Assembly (NCBI GenBank): GCA_947631985.1 | Contig: CANRNK010000010.1 | Location: 1-35,055 of the forward strand | Direction of reading: 5' to 3' | From: an uncultured Lachnospiraceae bacterium | GTDB taxonomy: Bacteria > Bacillota > Clostridia > Lachnospirales > Lachnospiraceae | Length of the DNA: 35,055 nt | Shown here: in pieces, positions 9,050 to 16,653 of the stretch | Position numbering within the stretch: the first letter of the stretch is position 1 | Layout: each line of letters begins with the position of its first letter | Notes under the pieces: model-generated | What the model saw: only the letters and a program-made list of their open reading frames with translations | Database searches by the model: none | What the model was told of the DNA's origin: nothing | Made by a program: the position numbers and the translations under genes

Positions 9050-9825
9050 AATTTTTTCCCTCCACTAATATGTGCTCTGTTTTTTGTTTCTGATGTTTCT
9101 GTTGTTTCATTTATAATCCCATTCGCAAGGTTCTTCCGATAACAAGTTCCATATTTTGAGAACGAAATTGGATATATTTTTAAATCTGTTAAAACTTCAG
9201 CCATCCATAATGGCATTGTTCCAGGTATTTTGATTTCCATTAATACCTTCGGTTTATCAAGTATCATTTCTCCATAGTCACCAAGTGAAAGATTCAGATC
9301 ATAATTTCGCCATCTCAGATTCCAGTCAAACGTGACACGCAGTTCTTCCTCTTCTATTCCAGACAGCGCCAGTCGGTCATAAGCGATGTATACTTTTGGA
9401 TCTGGATGATACATTTTAAAGAACCAATGTATCTCATTCATAATCTGGCTGTTCGTTTCTAACGCCTTCGCTCCTGAGGGTTCCTCCCATGCATTCTTTA
9501 ATTGCTCTTCTACTTCCTGTAATTTTATCTGCGCTCTCCTTTTGTATACAATTCCCTGATATTTCTTCTTGATTTCAAGAAATACCTTATCCTGTGCTCC
9601 GGGAGTTCCATAGCTTCTCACTCTGAATTTCTCTTTATAGACCGGCTTATCTAAAGAGCATCTGATTAATTCATAGCTCTGCGTGTCATAATAAATATTT
9701 CCGATTGTATGAACGCCATATTGATCTTCTTTCATTTTGGAGTTTATCGCCTCCCTTAATTGTTCATACTGGCTTTGTTCTAATAAATACTTTTTTTCAT
9801 ACCGTTTAAAGTTTTCCTGGCTCAT
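9031..9825 (-). CDS. VTC-domain polyphosphate polymerase
   Basis: A 264-residue VTC domain, the catalytic tunnel-fold domain that in yeast Vtc4 makes polyphosphate from ATP. It starts FKRYEKKYLL, the characteristic opening of the family, and has alternating basic residues (KEKFRVRSYG, FLEIKKKYQGIVYKRR) and acidic strands (LMEIKIPG) expected to line the tunnel. The C-terminal motif ISFSKYGTCYRK is also typical. The start was moved from 9831 to ATG 9825 because AGGAGGG abuts the first ATG. It is coupled to the DUF4956 membrane gene and divergent from a two-component system. The C-terminal 25 residues are polar and read into the next gene's start region. Confidence 0.88.
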   Translation of the reverse strand: MSQENFKRYEKKYLLEQSQYEQLREAINSKMKEDQYGVHTIGNIYYDTQSYELIRCSLDKPVYKEKFRVRSYGTPGAQDKVFLEIKKKYQGIVYKRRAQIKLQEVEEQLKNAWEEPSGAKALETNSQIMNEIHWFFKMYHPDPKVYIAYDRLALSGIEEEELRVTFDWNLRWRNYDLNLSLGDYGEMILDKPKVLMEIKIPGTMPLWMAEVLTDLKIYPISFSKYGTCYRKNLANGIINETTETSETKNRAHISGGKKLCLAVS

Positions 9826-9879
9826 TTGCATCCCTCCTGTTTGTGATCTGACCTCATTCTATCCCCCTATCCTTAAATT

Positions 9880-9911
9880 AGTCTGAAACCTTAAAAAAGT
9901 TTTTTCAGACT
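9880..9911. promoter_or_regulatory. Inverted repeat between polyP genes and two-component system
   Basis: AGTCTGAAA and TTTCAGACT are perfect 9-bp arms separated by 14 bp of A/T-rich DNA in the divergent intergenic region. It could be an operator for either direction or a weak terminator-like hairpin. Control by the adjacent response regulator is inference. Confidence 0.45.
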
Positions 9912-9936
9912 GTTTTAAGCTTTGTCCTGTATGCTA

Positions 9937-9965
9937 TTGAAAACACTCCTATAAAAATCTATACT
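9937..9965 (+). promoter_or_regulatory. Promoter of response regulator/kinase operon
   Basis: TTGAAA, 17-bp spacer, TATACT, about 85 bp upstream of the response regulator ATG. It is followed by a repetitive leader (ACTATCTACTATCT). Confidence 0.6.
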
Positions 9966-10048
9966 AAAAGATAGAAACTACTATCTACTATCTTCCAGCA
10001 TGTTAAAGGTTGCAATTATTTTAACCAGAAGAAAGGTAAGGTTCCTCT

Positions 10049-10729
10049 ATGAAACTATTAATTGTTGAAGACGAAATCCGTCTTGCGGATACGTTAGGGC
10101 AAATTATGCGTGAGCAAAAATACACTGTTGATCTCGTTTATGATGGTGAATCAGGGCTCGATTACGCATTGATGGAATCCTATGATGTGATTATCTTAGA
10201 TGTAATGCTCCCTAAAATAAATGGATTTGAGGTTGTCAAAAGATTACGTCAGGCAAAAAATGCAACACCTGTCTTGCTATTAACCGCAAGAGACGAAACA
10301 CGTGATAAAATAGAAGGTCTGGATTATGGTGCTGATGATTATATGACAAAACCTTTTGTCCCAGAAGAATTACTTGCCAGAGTGCGCGCCCTATCAAGGC
10401 GACAGGGTGAAGTCATTTTGAATGAACTCTGCTTCGAAGATCTCGTCTTAAAACTTGACACCTATACATTACATGGTAAAAACAAATCGATTCGGCTTGG
10501 ATTTAAGGAGTTCGAAATCTTAAAGCTTCTAATGAGTAATCCTGGAATGGTTTTTCCAAAAGAATCCATTCTTACTAAAGTCTGGGGGAGTGAATCCGAT
10601 GCCGAAGACAATAATGTAGAAGCATATATTTCCTTTTTACGAAAAAAATTCAATTATCTGGGTTCTATTGTGACCATTGGCACTGTTAGAAAAGTGGGAT
10701 ATCATCTGGAGGGATTACATGATTCGTAA
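10049..10729 (+). CDS. OmpR/PhoB-family response regulator
   Basis: A 226-residue response regulator. The receiver domain has the acidic pair in LLIVEDE, the phosphoacceptor Asp in VIILDVMLPKING, and the switch Thr and Lys in LLLTARDE and MTKPF. A winged-helix DNA-binding domain follows from about residue 125 (FKEFEILKLLMSNPG; SESDAEDNNVEAYISFLRKK). Its last codons overlap the kinase gene by 11 bp, a standard two-component operon. Divergence from the VTC/DUF4956 polyphosphate genes makes them candidate targets, but no direct evidence is visible. Confidence 0.95.
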   Translation: MKLLIVEDEIRLADTLGQIMREQKYTVDLVYDGESGLDYALMESYDVIILDVMLPKINGFEVVKRLRQAKNATPVLLLTARDETRDKIEGLDYGADDYMTKPFVPEELLARVRALSRRQGEVILNELCFEDLVLKLDTYTLHGKNKSIRLGFKEFEILKLLMSNPGMVFPKESILTKVWGSESDAEDNNVEAYISFLRKKFNYLGSIVTIGTVRKVGYHLEGLHDS

Positions 10730-11954
10730 GTTAAAACAAAAATTTGTCTTAGTCAACATGCTTTCTGTTGGTGCAATTCTTTTGATTGTCTTTTGTATTA
10801 TTACAGTTACCAGCTATCAACGTCAGCAAGACGAAATACAAAAGGCGTTATCTGACACCCTGGCAGAAGGCGACAAAAAAGTTGCTCCAAAGTTCCAGAT
10901 TGGGGCACATGATGACAAAGTTCATTTTCAAAATTACGCGGCTTTTCTGGTTAGCATTTCACCCGACGGAACTACTACCTCTTTCTTAAGAGACTCAGTT
11001 GAAATTGAGAAGGCTGTTCTTAACTTAGCAATTTCGATTGTCCAGAATTCTCCCAAAAGTTTCGGACGTATTCCTTCGCTAAATCTACAGTACGCAACCG
11101 CCCGGTCTTCGGAAGGCATAAAAATAGCATTTGTTGATACTTCCCTCGAAGAGGAATCTTTTCAACACCTGCTCTTCATTCTGGGCCTTTCTTCCACATT
11201 AGGTCTTTTATTATTCCTGTTATTAAGTATAAAACTTGCAAACTTGAGTATTAAACCCGTCGAAACTGCATGGCAGCAACAAAGGCAGTTTATCGCAGAT
11301 GCTTCTCATGAGCTGAAGACGCCACTTACAGTCATTCTTGCCAATACCGGCATTATGTTGAATCATCCGCAGGATAAAATAGAACATCAGAAAAAGTGGT
11401 TGAACTACATAAAAGAAGAAGCTGATCATATGAAAAAATTAATTGAGGATATGTTGTTTCTTGCAAAGTCCGATGACGGAAAATCCGTAATTCCTATGTC
11501 AGAACTAAATTTCAGTGATTTAACTTATGAAGTTTTGCTTCCCTTTGAGTCTATTGCATTCGAAAAAAGCCAGCATCTCGAAAGTGCAATCCAGGAAAAT
11601 CTCTATCTTTCTGGGAACCCTTCTCAATTAAAAGAATTGATTTCTATTTTGCTTGATAATGCCTGCAAATATACACCAGAAGGCGAGAAAATTTCACTAC
11701 AATTAAAAAAGGAACACGATAAAATAATCCTTACCGTTTCAAACTCTGGCTCATTTATTCCTGCTGAAGCGCAAGCCCATTTATTTGAACGGTTTTATCG
11801 TCCGGATCAATCGCGAACACTTGAGACCGGTGGATATGGACTTGGACTGGCAATCGCCAAAAGTATTACCTCGTTGCACAAAGGCTCCATTCATCTTCAA
11901 AGTTCCCCCAGAGAAGGCACCTCTTTTCAAGTCATATTTTCAGATATCAAATAA
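10719..11954 (+). CDS. Membrane sensor histidine kinase
   Basis: A 411-residue kinase. The ORF track begins at 10677, but ATG 10719 has GGAGGG just upstream and overlaps the response regulator end by 11 bp, the usual coupling. There are two transmembrane segments (about residues 14-34 and 160-182) with an extracellular sensor loop of about 125 residues between them. The HisKA box is FIADASHELKTPL near residue 207. The ATP-binding lobe shows N-box LLDNACKYTP, FERFYRP and GGYGLGLAIAKS. The signal is unknown. No HAMP domain is obvious beyond a short linker. Confidence 0.94.
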   Translation: MIRKLKQKFVLVNMLSVGAILLIVFCIITVTSYQRQQDEIQKALSDTLAEGDKKVAPKFQIGAHDDKVHFQNYAAFLVSISPDGTTTSFLRDSVEIEKAVLNLAISIVQNSPKSFGRIPSLNLQYATARSSEGIKIAFVDTSLEEESFQHLLFILGLSSTLGLLLFLLLSIKLANLSIKPVETAWQQQRQFIADASHELKTPLTVILANTGIMLNHPQDKIEHQKKWLNYIKEEADHMKKLIEDMLFLAKSDDGKSVIPMSELNFSDLTYEVLLPFESIAFEKSQHLESAIQENLYLSGNPSQLKELISILLDNACKYTPEGEKISLQLKKEHDKIILTVSNSGSFIPAEAQAHLFERFYRPDQSRTLETGGYGLGLAIAKSITSLHKGSIHLQSSPREGTSFQVIFSDIK

Positions 11955-11978
11955 AGAAACGGAACGCTAAAATAAAAA

Positions 11979-12019
11979 CAAAAAAGCAACACGGCTCATT
12001 TTTTATACCGTCTTGCTTT
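11979..12019. terminator. Bidirectional terminator between kinase and amtB
   Basis: AAAAAGCAA-c-ACGG pairs with CCGT-c-TTGCTTTTT across a 13-nt loop, with T-runs on both sides. It can end the two-component operon on plus and amtB on minus. Confidence 0.8.
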
Positions 12020-12090
12020 TTTGCTTTTGTTTCTTTTCGTATTCTTTTATATGATTTATTTCTACTAAATTAGAACTTTCATTTTTTTAT

Positions 12091-13383
12091 CTACTTATTA
12101 TCCTCATGTAATCTGAAATTAGCATATGCACTCATACCATGTTCATGTAGGTCAAGTCCATCTTCCTGTTCCTGATCACTCACGCGTAATCCGTGAGCCT
12201 TATCAAGTAATTTAAAGATGATAAACGCCATAATTCCAACGTATGCAATGACTGCCACAACACCAAGTGTCTGAATTCCTGTAAACTGCAATCTACTCTT
12301 CCCCATTTCATTTAAAATCTCTGATTTACATAAGATACCTGTCATAATTGTACCCGCTGCTCCACATGCTCCATGTACTGCAATCGCACCAACCGGATCG
12401 TCAATTTTTACCACTTTGTCTAAGAATTCTACTACCACTACTACGATAAGCCCTGCTATCACACCAATAAGTAATGCGGAATAATTTGACACATAATCAC
12501 AACCAGCTGTGATTGCAACTAATCCTGCAAGTGATCCATTTAACGTCATCGAAACATCAGGCTTTCCATATCTTATCCATGTAATCACCAGAACGCAAAC
12601 GGTAGCCGCTACTGCCGATAAATTTGTTGTCATTGCAATGTCTCCAATAGAAGTGGTTGCTGCTGTTGTAGAACCTGCATTAAATCCAAACCAACAGAAC
12701 CATAATATAAATACTCCAAGTGCTCCTATCAAGATATTATGTCCCGGTATCGCGTTCACTTTACCTTTTGGTCCAAATTTTCCAAGTCTTGGACCCACAA
12801 TCTTGGCTCCTACAAGAGCACATACACCACCCACCATATGAACTGCTGTTGAGCCTGCAAAGTCGTGAAACCCTAATCCTGATAACCATCCATCGCTCCA
12901 AATCCAGTGTCCTGTGATTGGGTAGATAAAGATAGAAATACAGGCACTATACACCAGATAAGCTGAGAATTTTGTTCTCTCTGCCATTGCACCCGAAACA
13001 ATAGTTGCTGATGTTGCGCAGAATACTGTATGGAAAATCATGAAAACACCAATTGGAAGTCCATTTTTCATTCCCATTTCATCCGCTAAGGAATAGGTGT
13101 CAAAAAATCCTGTCGTTCCAAAAATCCCACCAAAATCACTTCCGAACATAAAAGCAAACCCAATTAAAAAAAAGAAAATACTACCAAGCACAAAATCCAT
13201 TAAATTTTTCATAATAATATTTCCTGCATTCTTTGCTCTCGTAAAACCAGATTCTACCATCGCAAATCCCGCCTGCATAAAAAATACTAAAAAAGCTGCG
13301 ACACTTGTCCACACAATATTAAGCAATAACTCTACTGCTACATTACTTTCCATTCCACCTGCAATTAAATCAGTCAAATTCAT
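12091..13383 (-). CDS. amtB: Ammonium transporter AmtB
   Basis: A 430-residue ammonium transporter, full length, with about 11 predicted membrane segments. Recognised signatures are FFMQAGFAMVESGFTRAKNAGN near the N-terminus, the family motif HDFAGSTAVHMVGG containing the first pore-lining His, and VHGACGAAGTI with the second His. The cytoplasmic C-terminal tail (LDLHEHGMSAYANF) is the region PII proteins contact in other AmtBs. It lies downstream of glnK in the usual glnK-amtB order. An intrinsic terminator lies between the two genes, so part of the transcription may stop after glnK. A GC-rich mini-hairpin (GCCGCTACGGCGGC) lies just before its ribosome site. Confidence 0.97.
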   Translation of the reverse strand: MNLTDLIAGGMESNVAVELLLNIVWTSVAAFLVFFMQAGFAMVESGFTRAKNAGNIIMKNLMDFVLGSIFFFLIGFAFMFGSDFGGIFGTTGFFDTYSLADEMGMKNGLPIGVFMIFHTVFCATSATIVSGAMAERTKFSAYLVYSACISIFIYPITGHWIWSDGWLSGLGFHDFAGSTAVHMVGGVCALVGAKIVGPRLGKFGPKGKVNAIPGHNILIGALGVFILWFCWFGFNAGSTTAATTSIGDIAMTTNLSAVAATVCVLVITWIRYGKPDVSMTLNGSLAGLVAITAGCDYVSNYSALLIGVIAGLIVVVVVEFLDKVVKIDDPVGAIAVHGACGAAGTIMTGILCKSEILNEMGKSRLQFTGIQTLGVVAVIAYVGIMAFIIFKLLDKAHGLRVSDQEQEDGLDLHEHGMSAYANFRLHEDNK

Positions 13384-13396
13384 ACTTTGCTCCCAT

Positions 13397-13411
13397 CTGC
13401 CGCTACGGCGG
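13397..13411. other. GC-rich hairpin in amtB leader
   Basis: Minus-strand GCCGC-cgta-GCGGC sits directly before the amtB Shine-Dalgarno (GGGAG). It stands out in AT-rich surroundings and could affect ribosome access. Function unknown. Confidence 0.4.
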
Positions 13412-13468
13412 CCCTAAAATAAGGGAGTGTGAAAACTTTTTCACACTTTTTTCTCCTCGTATTCCATA

Positions 13469-13516
13469 AAAAAGGAGACAGAACATCTGGCATCCTGCCA
13501 AATATGCTATCTCCCT
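13469..13516 (-). terminator. Terminator after glnK
   Basis: Minus-strand GGGAGATAGCATATTTGGCA pairs with TGCCAGATGTTCTGTCTCC (a few mismatches/wobbles) and is followed by TTTTTT. It lies between glnK and amtB and probably sets their ratio by partial termination. A second perfect hairpin (AGTGTGAAAA/TTTTCACACT) follows at 13426-13449 without a U-tract on this strand. Confidence 0.7.
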
Positions 13517-13531
13517 TGATAACGAATCTTC

Positions 13532-13870
13532 TTATAATGCATCGTATCCACGTTCTCCGGTTCTAATTCTTACAGCGTCATCCACATCATAGACAAATAT
13601 TTTACCATCTCCATAATGTCCTGTTTTAATTTCGTCTACGATTTTTGCAATCAATGCTTCTGCCACCTCAGTTGGAACAACAGTTTCGACCTTAATCTTG
13701 GGAAGCAGATTAACTCTGTACTCAGCACCGCGATATTTGTTCACAATTCCTTTCTGATTTCCATACCCCATTACATTGACAAGATTGAGCCCATTTACTT
13801 CACTCTTGTCCAGAAGTTCTTTTAGATCCTCTAGTTTTTCAGGTTTAATGATAATCTCCAATTTCTTCAT
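13532..13870 (-). CDS. glnK: Nitrogen regulatory PII protein GlnK
   Basis: A 112-residue PII protein, full length. The T-loop region (YGNQKGIVNKYRGAEYRVN) keeps a Tyr at the position uridylylated in enterics. The C-terminal PII signature is present as GDGKIFVYDVDDAVRIRTGERG. It senses 2-oxoglutarate and ATP/ADP and blocks AmtB when nitrogen is plentiful. GGAGG precedes the ATG. It is encoded directly upstream of amtB on the same strand. Its promoter lies upstream of a terminator-like hairpin (see findings). Confidence 0.96.
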   Translation of the reverse strand: MKKLEIIIKPEKLEDLKELLDKSEVNGLNLVNVMGYGNQKGIVNKYRGAEYRVNLLPKIKVETVVPTEVAEALIAKIVDEIKTGHYGDGKIFVYDVDDAVRIRTGERGYDAL

Positions 13871-13929
13871 ATTCTGCCTCCTTCATACTCTAAATTGAAT
13901 GAACAGGTTGCTATCCCTGCCATGAACTC

Positions 13930-13960
13930 AAAAAAAGACATTTCCTCTCGGAAACGTCTT
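13930..13960 (-). terminator. Terminator-like hairpin upstream of glnK
   Basis: Minus-strand AAGACGTTTCC-GAGA-GGAAATGTCTT plus a run of seven T: an 11-bp stem with one wobble and a GNRA loop. It may end the DEAD-GNAT transcript. It also lies just downstream of the probable glnK start site, so it could be a 5' leader structure. Confidence 0.75.
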
Positions 13961-13971
13961 CGTTTATGTTT

Positions 13972-13999
13972 ATTATACAGATAAGTTTTAACTTGTCAA
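13972..13999 (-). promoter_or_regulatory. Promoter of glnK
   Basis: Minus-strand TTGACA, 16-bp spacer, TATAAT. The spacer contains a short inverted repeat AAGTT-AA-AACTT, a possible operator. Confidence 0.65.
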
Positions 14000-14060
14000 A
14001 CATTTTTTTATTTTTTTTATGAATCCAGATAATCTAATTGATTTTATCTACTTTAAAAAT

Positions 14061-14897
14061 CTACTTTAAACATTTCCCATACTCAAAATATATTTTTCCC
14101 TCAAGTAACTTTTTCCCTCGAAATGTAAAGCCAAGTTTCTCACATAACCGTATTGATGCACTATTTTCAGGAATCACTTCTGAGTATGCAAATTCATAAT
14201 CCAACTTCTCCCTTGCAAATCGGAGAATTGTAGAGCACACTTCATACGCAAATCCCTGCCTCTGGTATTCTTCTGCTATGATAAATCCTAGTTCAATCCC
14301 ATCTGGATAATCATCTTTTACTTCAAATCCAGCTCTGCCAATCACACGATTGGAAGCTTTTTCCACGATTACCCACATGCCAAATCCATAAAGCGGGTAA
14401 ATGGTATCAATATAGGTTCTTATATAATCAAGCTCATCCTGTCTATTTGCAAATAGTGGCTCCATATATTGAGTAATCTGTGGTACCGCATAAATTTCAT
14501 ACAGTCTTTCCAGATCTCTCTCATCAATTTCTCTAACCTTGCAACGCCTTGTTTCCAGAATTTCCATGGGAATCCGATGTTCCCTGCAATAAACTTCAGT
14601 CAGATATTCTCTGGTAACCGCTTCCACTGTTTTGAAAATATATCGAATCCCTATTTCGGAATCATAACAAGTCTCGCCAAGTTCAAAGAAAGTCACAGGA
14701 ATTCCTTCCCGCTTTTTTTCTTCCGCCTGTTTTATGTTGTCGGATAAGAAGATTGCCTCATCGGGAAATTCAATTTCGCCCATTTTTTCAGGCAAAAACT
14801 CTATAAATGTAATCCCATCCCATTCAGCAAGTGCCGACAAGCCCACTATCTGGACTCTGTTTTGTTTCTCAAGATAATAATAAACATAGCGAAACAT
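14061..14897 (-). CDS. GNAT acetyltransferase with extra N-terminal domain
   Basis: A 278-residue protein. Residues 120-278 are a RimJ/RimL-type GNAT fold: RRCKVREIDERDLERLYEIY at the start, the acetyl-CoA loop IIAEEYQRQGFAYE (Q/RxxGxA), and ENSASIRLCEKLGF at the end. The first 115 residues (VYYYLEKQNRVQIVGLSAL, EAIFLSDNIKQAEEKKREGIPV) form an extra domain I do not recognise; it could determine substrate. It begins 31 bp after the DEAD-box helicase stop on the same strand and has GAGGTGA before the ATG, so it is probably its operon partner. Ribosomal-protein or small-molecule acetylation are both possible. Confidence 0.85.
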   Translation of the reverse strand: MFRYVYYYLEKQNRVQIVGLSALAEWDGITFIEFLPEKMGEIEFPDEAIFLSDNIKQAEEKKREGIPVTFFELGETCYDSEIGIRYIFKTVEAVTREYLTEVYCREHRIPMEILETRRCKVREIDERDLERLYEIYAVPQITQYMEPLFANRQDELDYIRTYIDTIYPLYGFGMWVIVEKASNRVIGRAGFEVKDDYPDGIELGFIIAEEYQRQGFAYEVCSTILRFAREKLDYEFAYSEVIPENSASIRLCEKLGFTFRGKKLLEGKIYFEYGKCLK

Positions 14898-14928
14898 TGA
14901 CTCACCTCAAATGCAAACCGAAGAATTC

Positions 14929-16506
14929 CTATCTTCTGTTGGCAGGCTCAATATTGATTGGTCTTCCCTTTATTTTGACATTTTTCATAGCTGCCATTAC
15001 TTCAGCTGCAAGATGCTTTGGCACTTCCACGAAAGTATATTTATCATACATATCAATCGATCCAACCAGATTTCCTTTGATGCCTGATTCTCCGGCTATC
15101 GCTCCCAGAATATTTCCCGGTGTAACTTTCTGATTCTTTCCAATATTAATAAAAAGACGGACCATTCCCTCTTCTGCGCCTGTATTTTCAAAATTGTCCA
15201 CCGCAACTGCTGTGTCAACTTCTTTATTGTTCATATACATTTTTACAAACGCTGCAGCAACATCCATCGCTGTGTAATCTTCATCATTAATCTTTTTCTC
15301 GATAATGGTAATCATCGCTTCTAGATTTTCCGTCTCAATAATGTTATTGACATCACGGAATAAATTATCAACTCTGGTTTGTGTGACATCATTTAAAGAT
15401 GGAATCGGTTTTGCAACAATTGTTGTCTTACAGTAGCGTTGGATTTCCTTTAATTTATAAACTTCTTTTCCACGAATAAAAGAAAATGCAAGACCTGTCT
15501 TACCAGCACGTCCGGTTCTTCCAATTCTATGTACATAATATTCTTCATCCTGAGGTAAATCATAGTTGAAAACGATATCGATATTATCAACATCAATTCC
15601 TCTTGCCGCAACATCAGTTGCTACCAGAATTTCTGTTTTTCCTTTACGGAAGCTTTCCATGACGCGATCCCTTTGTTGTTGTTTCAAATCGCCATGAAGT
15701 CCTTCAGCAAAGTAGCCTCTACCCTGAAGATCAGCCGTCAGTTCATCTACTTTTTTCTTGGTGTTACAGAAAATCACAGATAACTTAGGATTATAAATAT
15801 CGATTAGACGCGAAAGCACTTCATCTTTATTGTTTGGTTTTACTTCAAAATAGTACTGCTCTGTATTTGAAACAGTCAGCTCTTTTTTCACCACTTTAAT
15901 AATCTCAGCATTTTTCTGATATGTCTTAGCAATATCCATAATCGGTTGTGGCATTGTTGCAGAAAAAAGAATTGTCTGTCTGTCTTCTGGTGTATCCGTC
16001 AGAATTGTTTCAATATCTTCACGGAATCCCATGTTAAGCATTTCGTCTGCTTCATCAAGAACTACCGTGTGAATCCCTTCAAATTTTACCGTTTTTCTTC
16101 TCATATGATCCATCACTCGTCCTGGGGTTCCAATAATAATCTGAACACCAGCTTTGAGGGATCTGATCTGTTTAGAAATGTCCTGTCCACCATAAACTGG
16201 AAGGATTTTAATATCATGTGTAAACAAACAGAGTTTTCTAAACTCTTCAGCGACCTGAATTGCCAGTTCACGGGTTGGGCAAAGAATAATTGCCTGTGGC
16301 TTTTTGTTCGCTCTATCTATTCTTTCAAGTGTTGGAATTGCAAAGGCTGCTGTTTTACCAGTTCCTGTTTGTGCCTGACCAACAATGTCTCTTCCAGATA
16401 AAATTACTGGAATTGCCTTTTCCTGAATGGGCGTCATTTCCTCAAACCCCATTTCTACAATTCCTCTCATTAACTTACTATTTACTTCTAATTCATCAAA
16501 ATTCAA
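14929..16506 (-). CDS. DEAD-box RNA helicase (CsdA/DbpA type)
   Basis: A 525-residue ATP-dependent RNA helicase. The motifs are in order: Q motif MTPIQEKAIP, Walker A AQTGTGKT, PTRELAIQ, VLDEADEML, FSATMP, VATDVAARGIDV and HRIGRTGRAGKTG. The last 75 residues are a DbpA-like RNA-binding domain (RLFINIGKNQKVTPGNILGAI), as in CsdA/DeaD and Bacillus YxiN. The start is TTG at 16506, with AGGTGG about 5 bp upstream. Family role: remodelling rRNA and mRNA structure, often at low temperature. A promoter and a terminator-like hairpin lie in its 5' leader, suggesting attenuation control (see findings). Confidence 0.95.
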   Translation of the reverse strand: MNFDELEVNSKLMRGIVEMGFEEMTPIQEKAIPVILSGRDIVGQAQTGTGKTAAFAIPTLERIDRANKKPQAIILCPTRELAIQVAEEFRKLCLFTHDIKILPVYGGQDISKQIRSLKAGVQIIIGTPGRVMDHMRRKTVKFEGIHTVVLDEADEMLNMGFREDIETILTDTPEDRQTILFSATMPQPIMDIAKTYQKNAEIIKVVKKELTVSNTEQYYFEVKPNNKDEVLSRLIDIYNPKLSVIFCNTKKKVDELTADLQGRGYFAEGLHGDLKQQQRDRVMESFRKGKTEILVATDVAARGIDVDNIDIVFNYDLPQDEEYYVHRIGRTGRAGKTGLAFSFIRGKEVYKLKEIQRYCKTTIVAKPIPSLNDVTQTRVDNLFRDVNNIIETENLEAMITIIEKKINDEDYTAMDVAAAFVKMYMNNKEVDTAVAVDNFENTGAEEGMVRLFINIGKNQKVTPGNILGAIAGESGIKGNLVGSIDMYDKYTFVEVPKHLAAEVMAAMKNVKIKGRPINIEPANRR

Positions 16507-16537
16507 ATTTCCACCTAATACCTTTCACATAAATCAC

Positions 16538-16595
16538 AAAAAAAGCTTCAGTCAGAAAAAACGGCCTCTAGGCATCCATTTTTCGGGACTAAAGC
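16538..16595 (-). terminator. Long hairpin terminator in helicase leader
   Basis: Minus-strand GCTTTAGTC pairs with GACTGAAGC. Inside, AAAAATGG can pair with CCGTTTTT. Seven T follow. It lies about 30 nt upstream of the helicase start and downstream of a good promoter, so it is either a leader attenuator or the GH18 gene's terminator. Confidence 0.75.
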
Positions 16596-16612
16596 GTGTT
16601 TACAACTATATA

Positions 16613-16641
16613 ACATTATCAGAGAAACAGCATTATGTCAA
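16613..16641 (-). promoter_or_regulatory. Promoter for DEAD-box helicase
   Basis: Minus-strand TTGACA, 17-bp spacer, TAATGT, between the GH18 stop codon and the hairpin terminator. Predicted transcription start is near 16606. Confidence 0.6.
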
Positions 16642-16653
16642 GCAAAATAATCT

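Noticed and set aside
10677-10718. N-terminal extension of the histidine kinase
   Set aside because: The track's start lies inside the response regulator without a ribosome site; ATG 10719 has GGAGGG.
15946-16401. 151-residue plus-strand ORF
   Set aside because: It is antisense inside the DEAD-box helicase gene, with no protein family resemblance; a shadow ORF.
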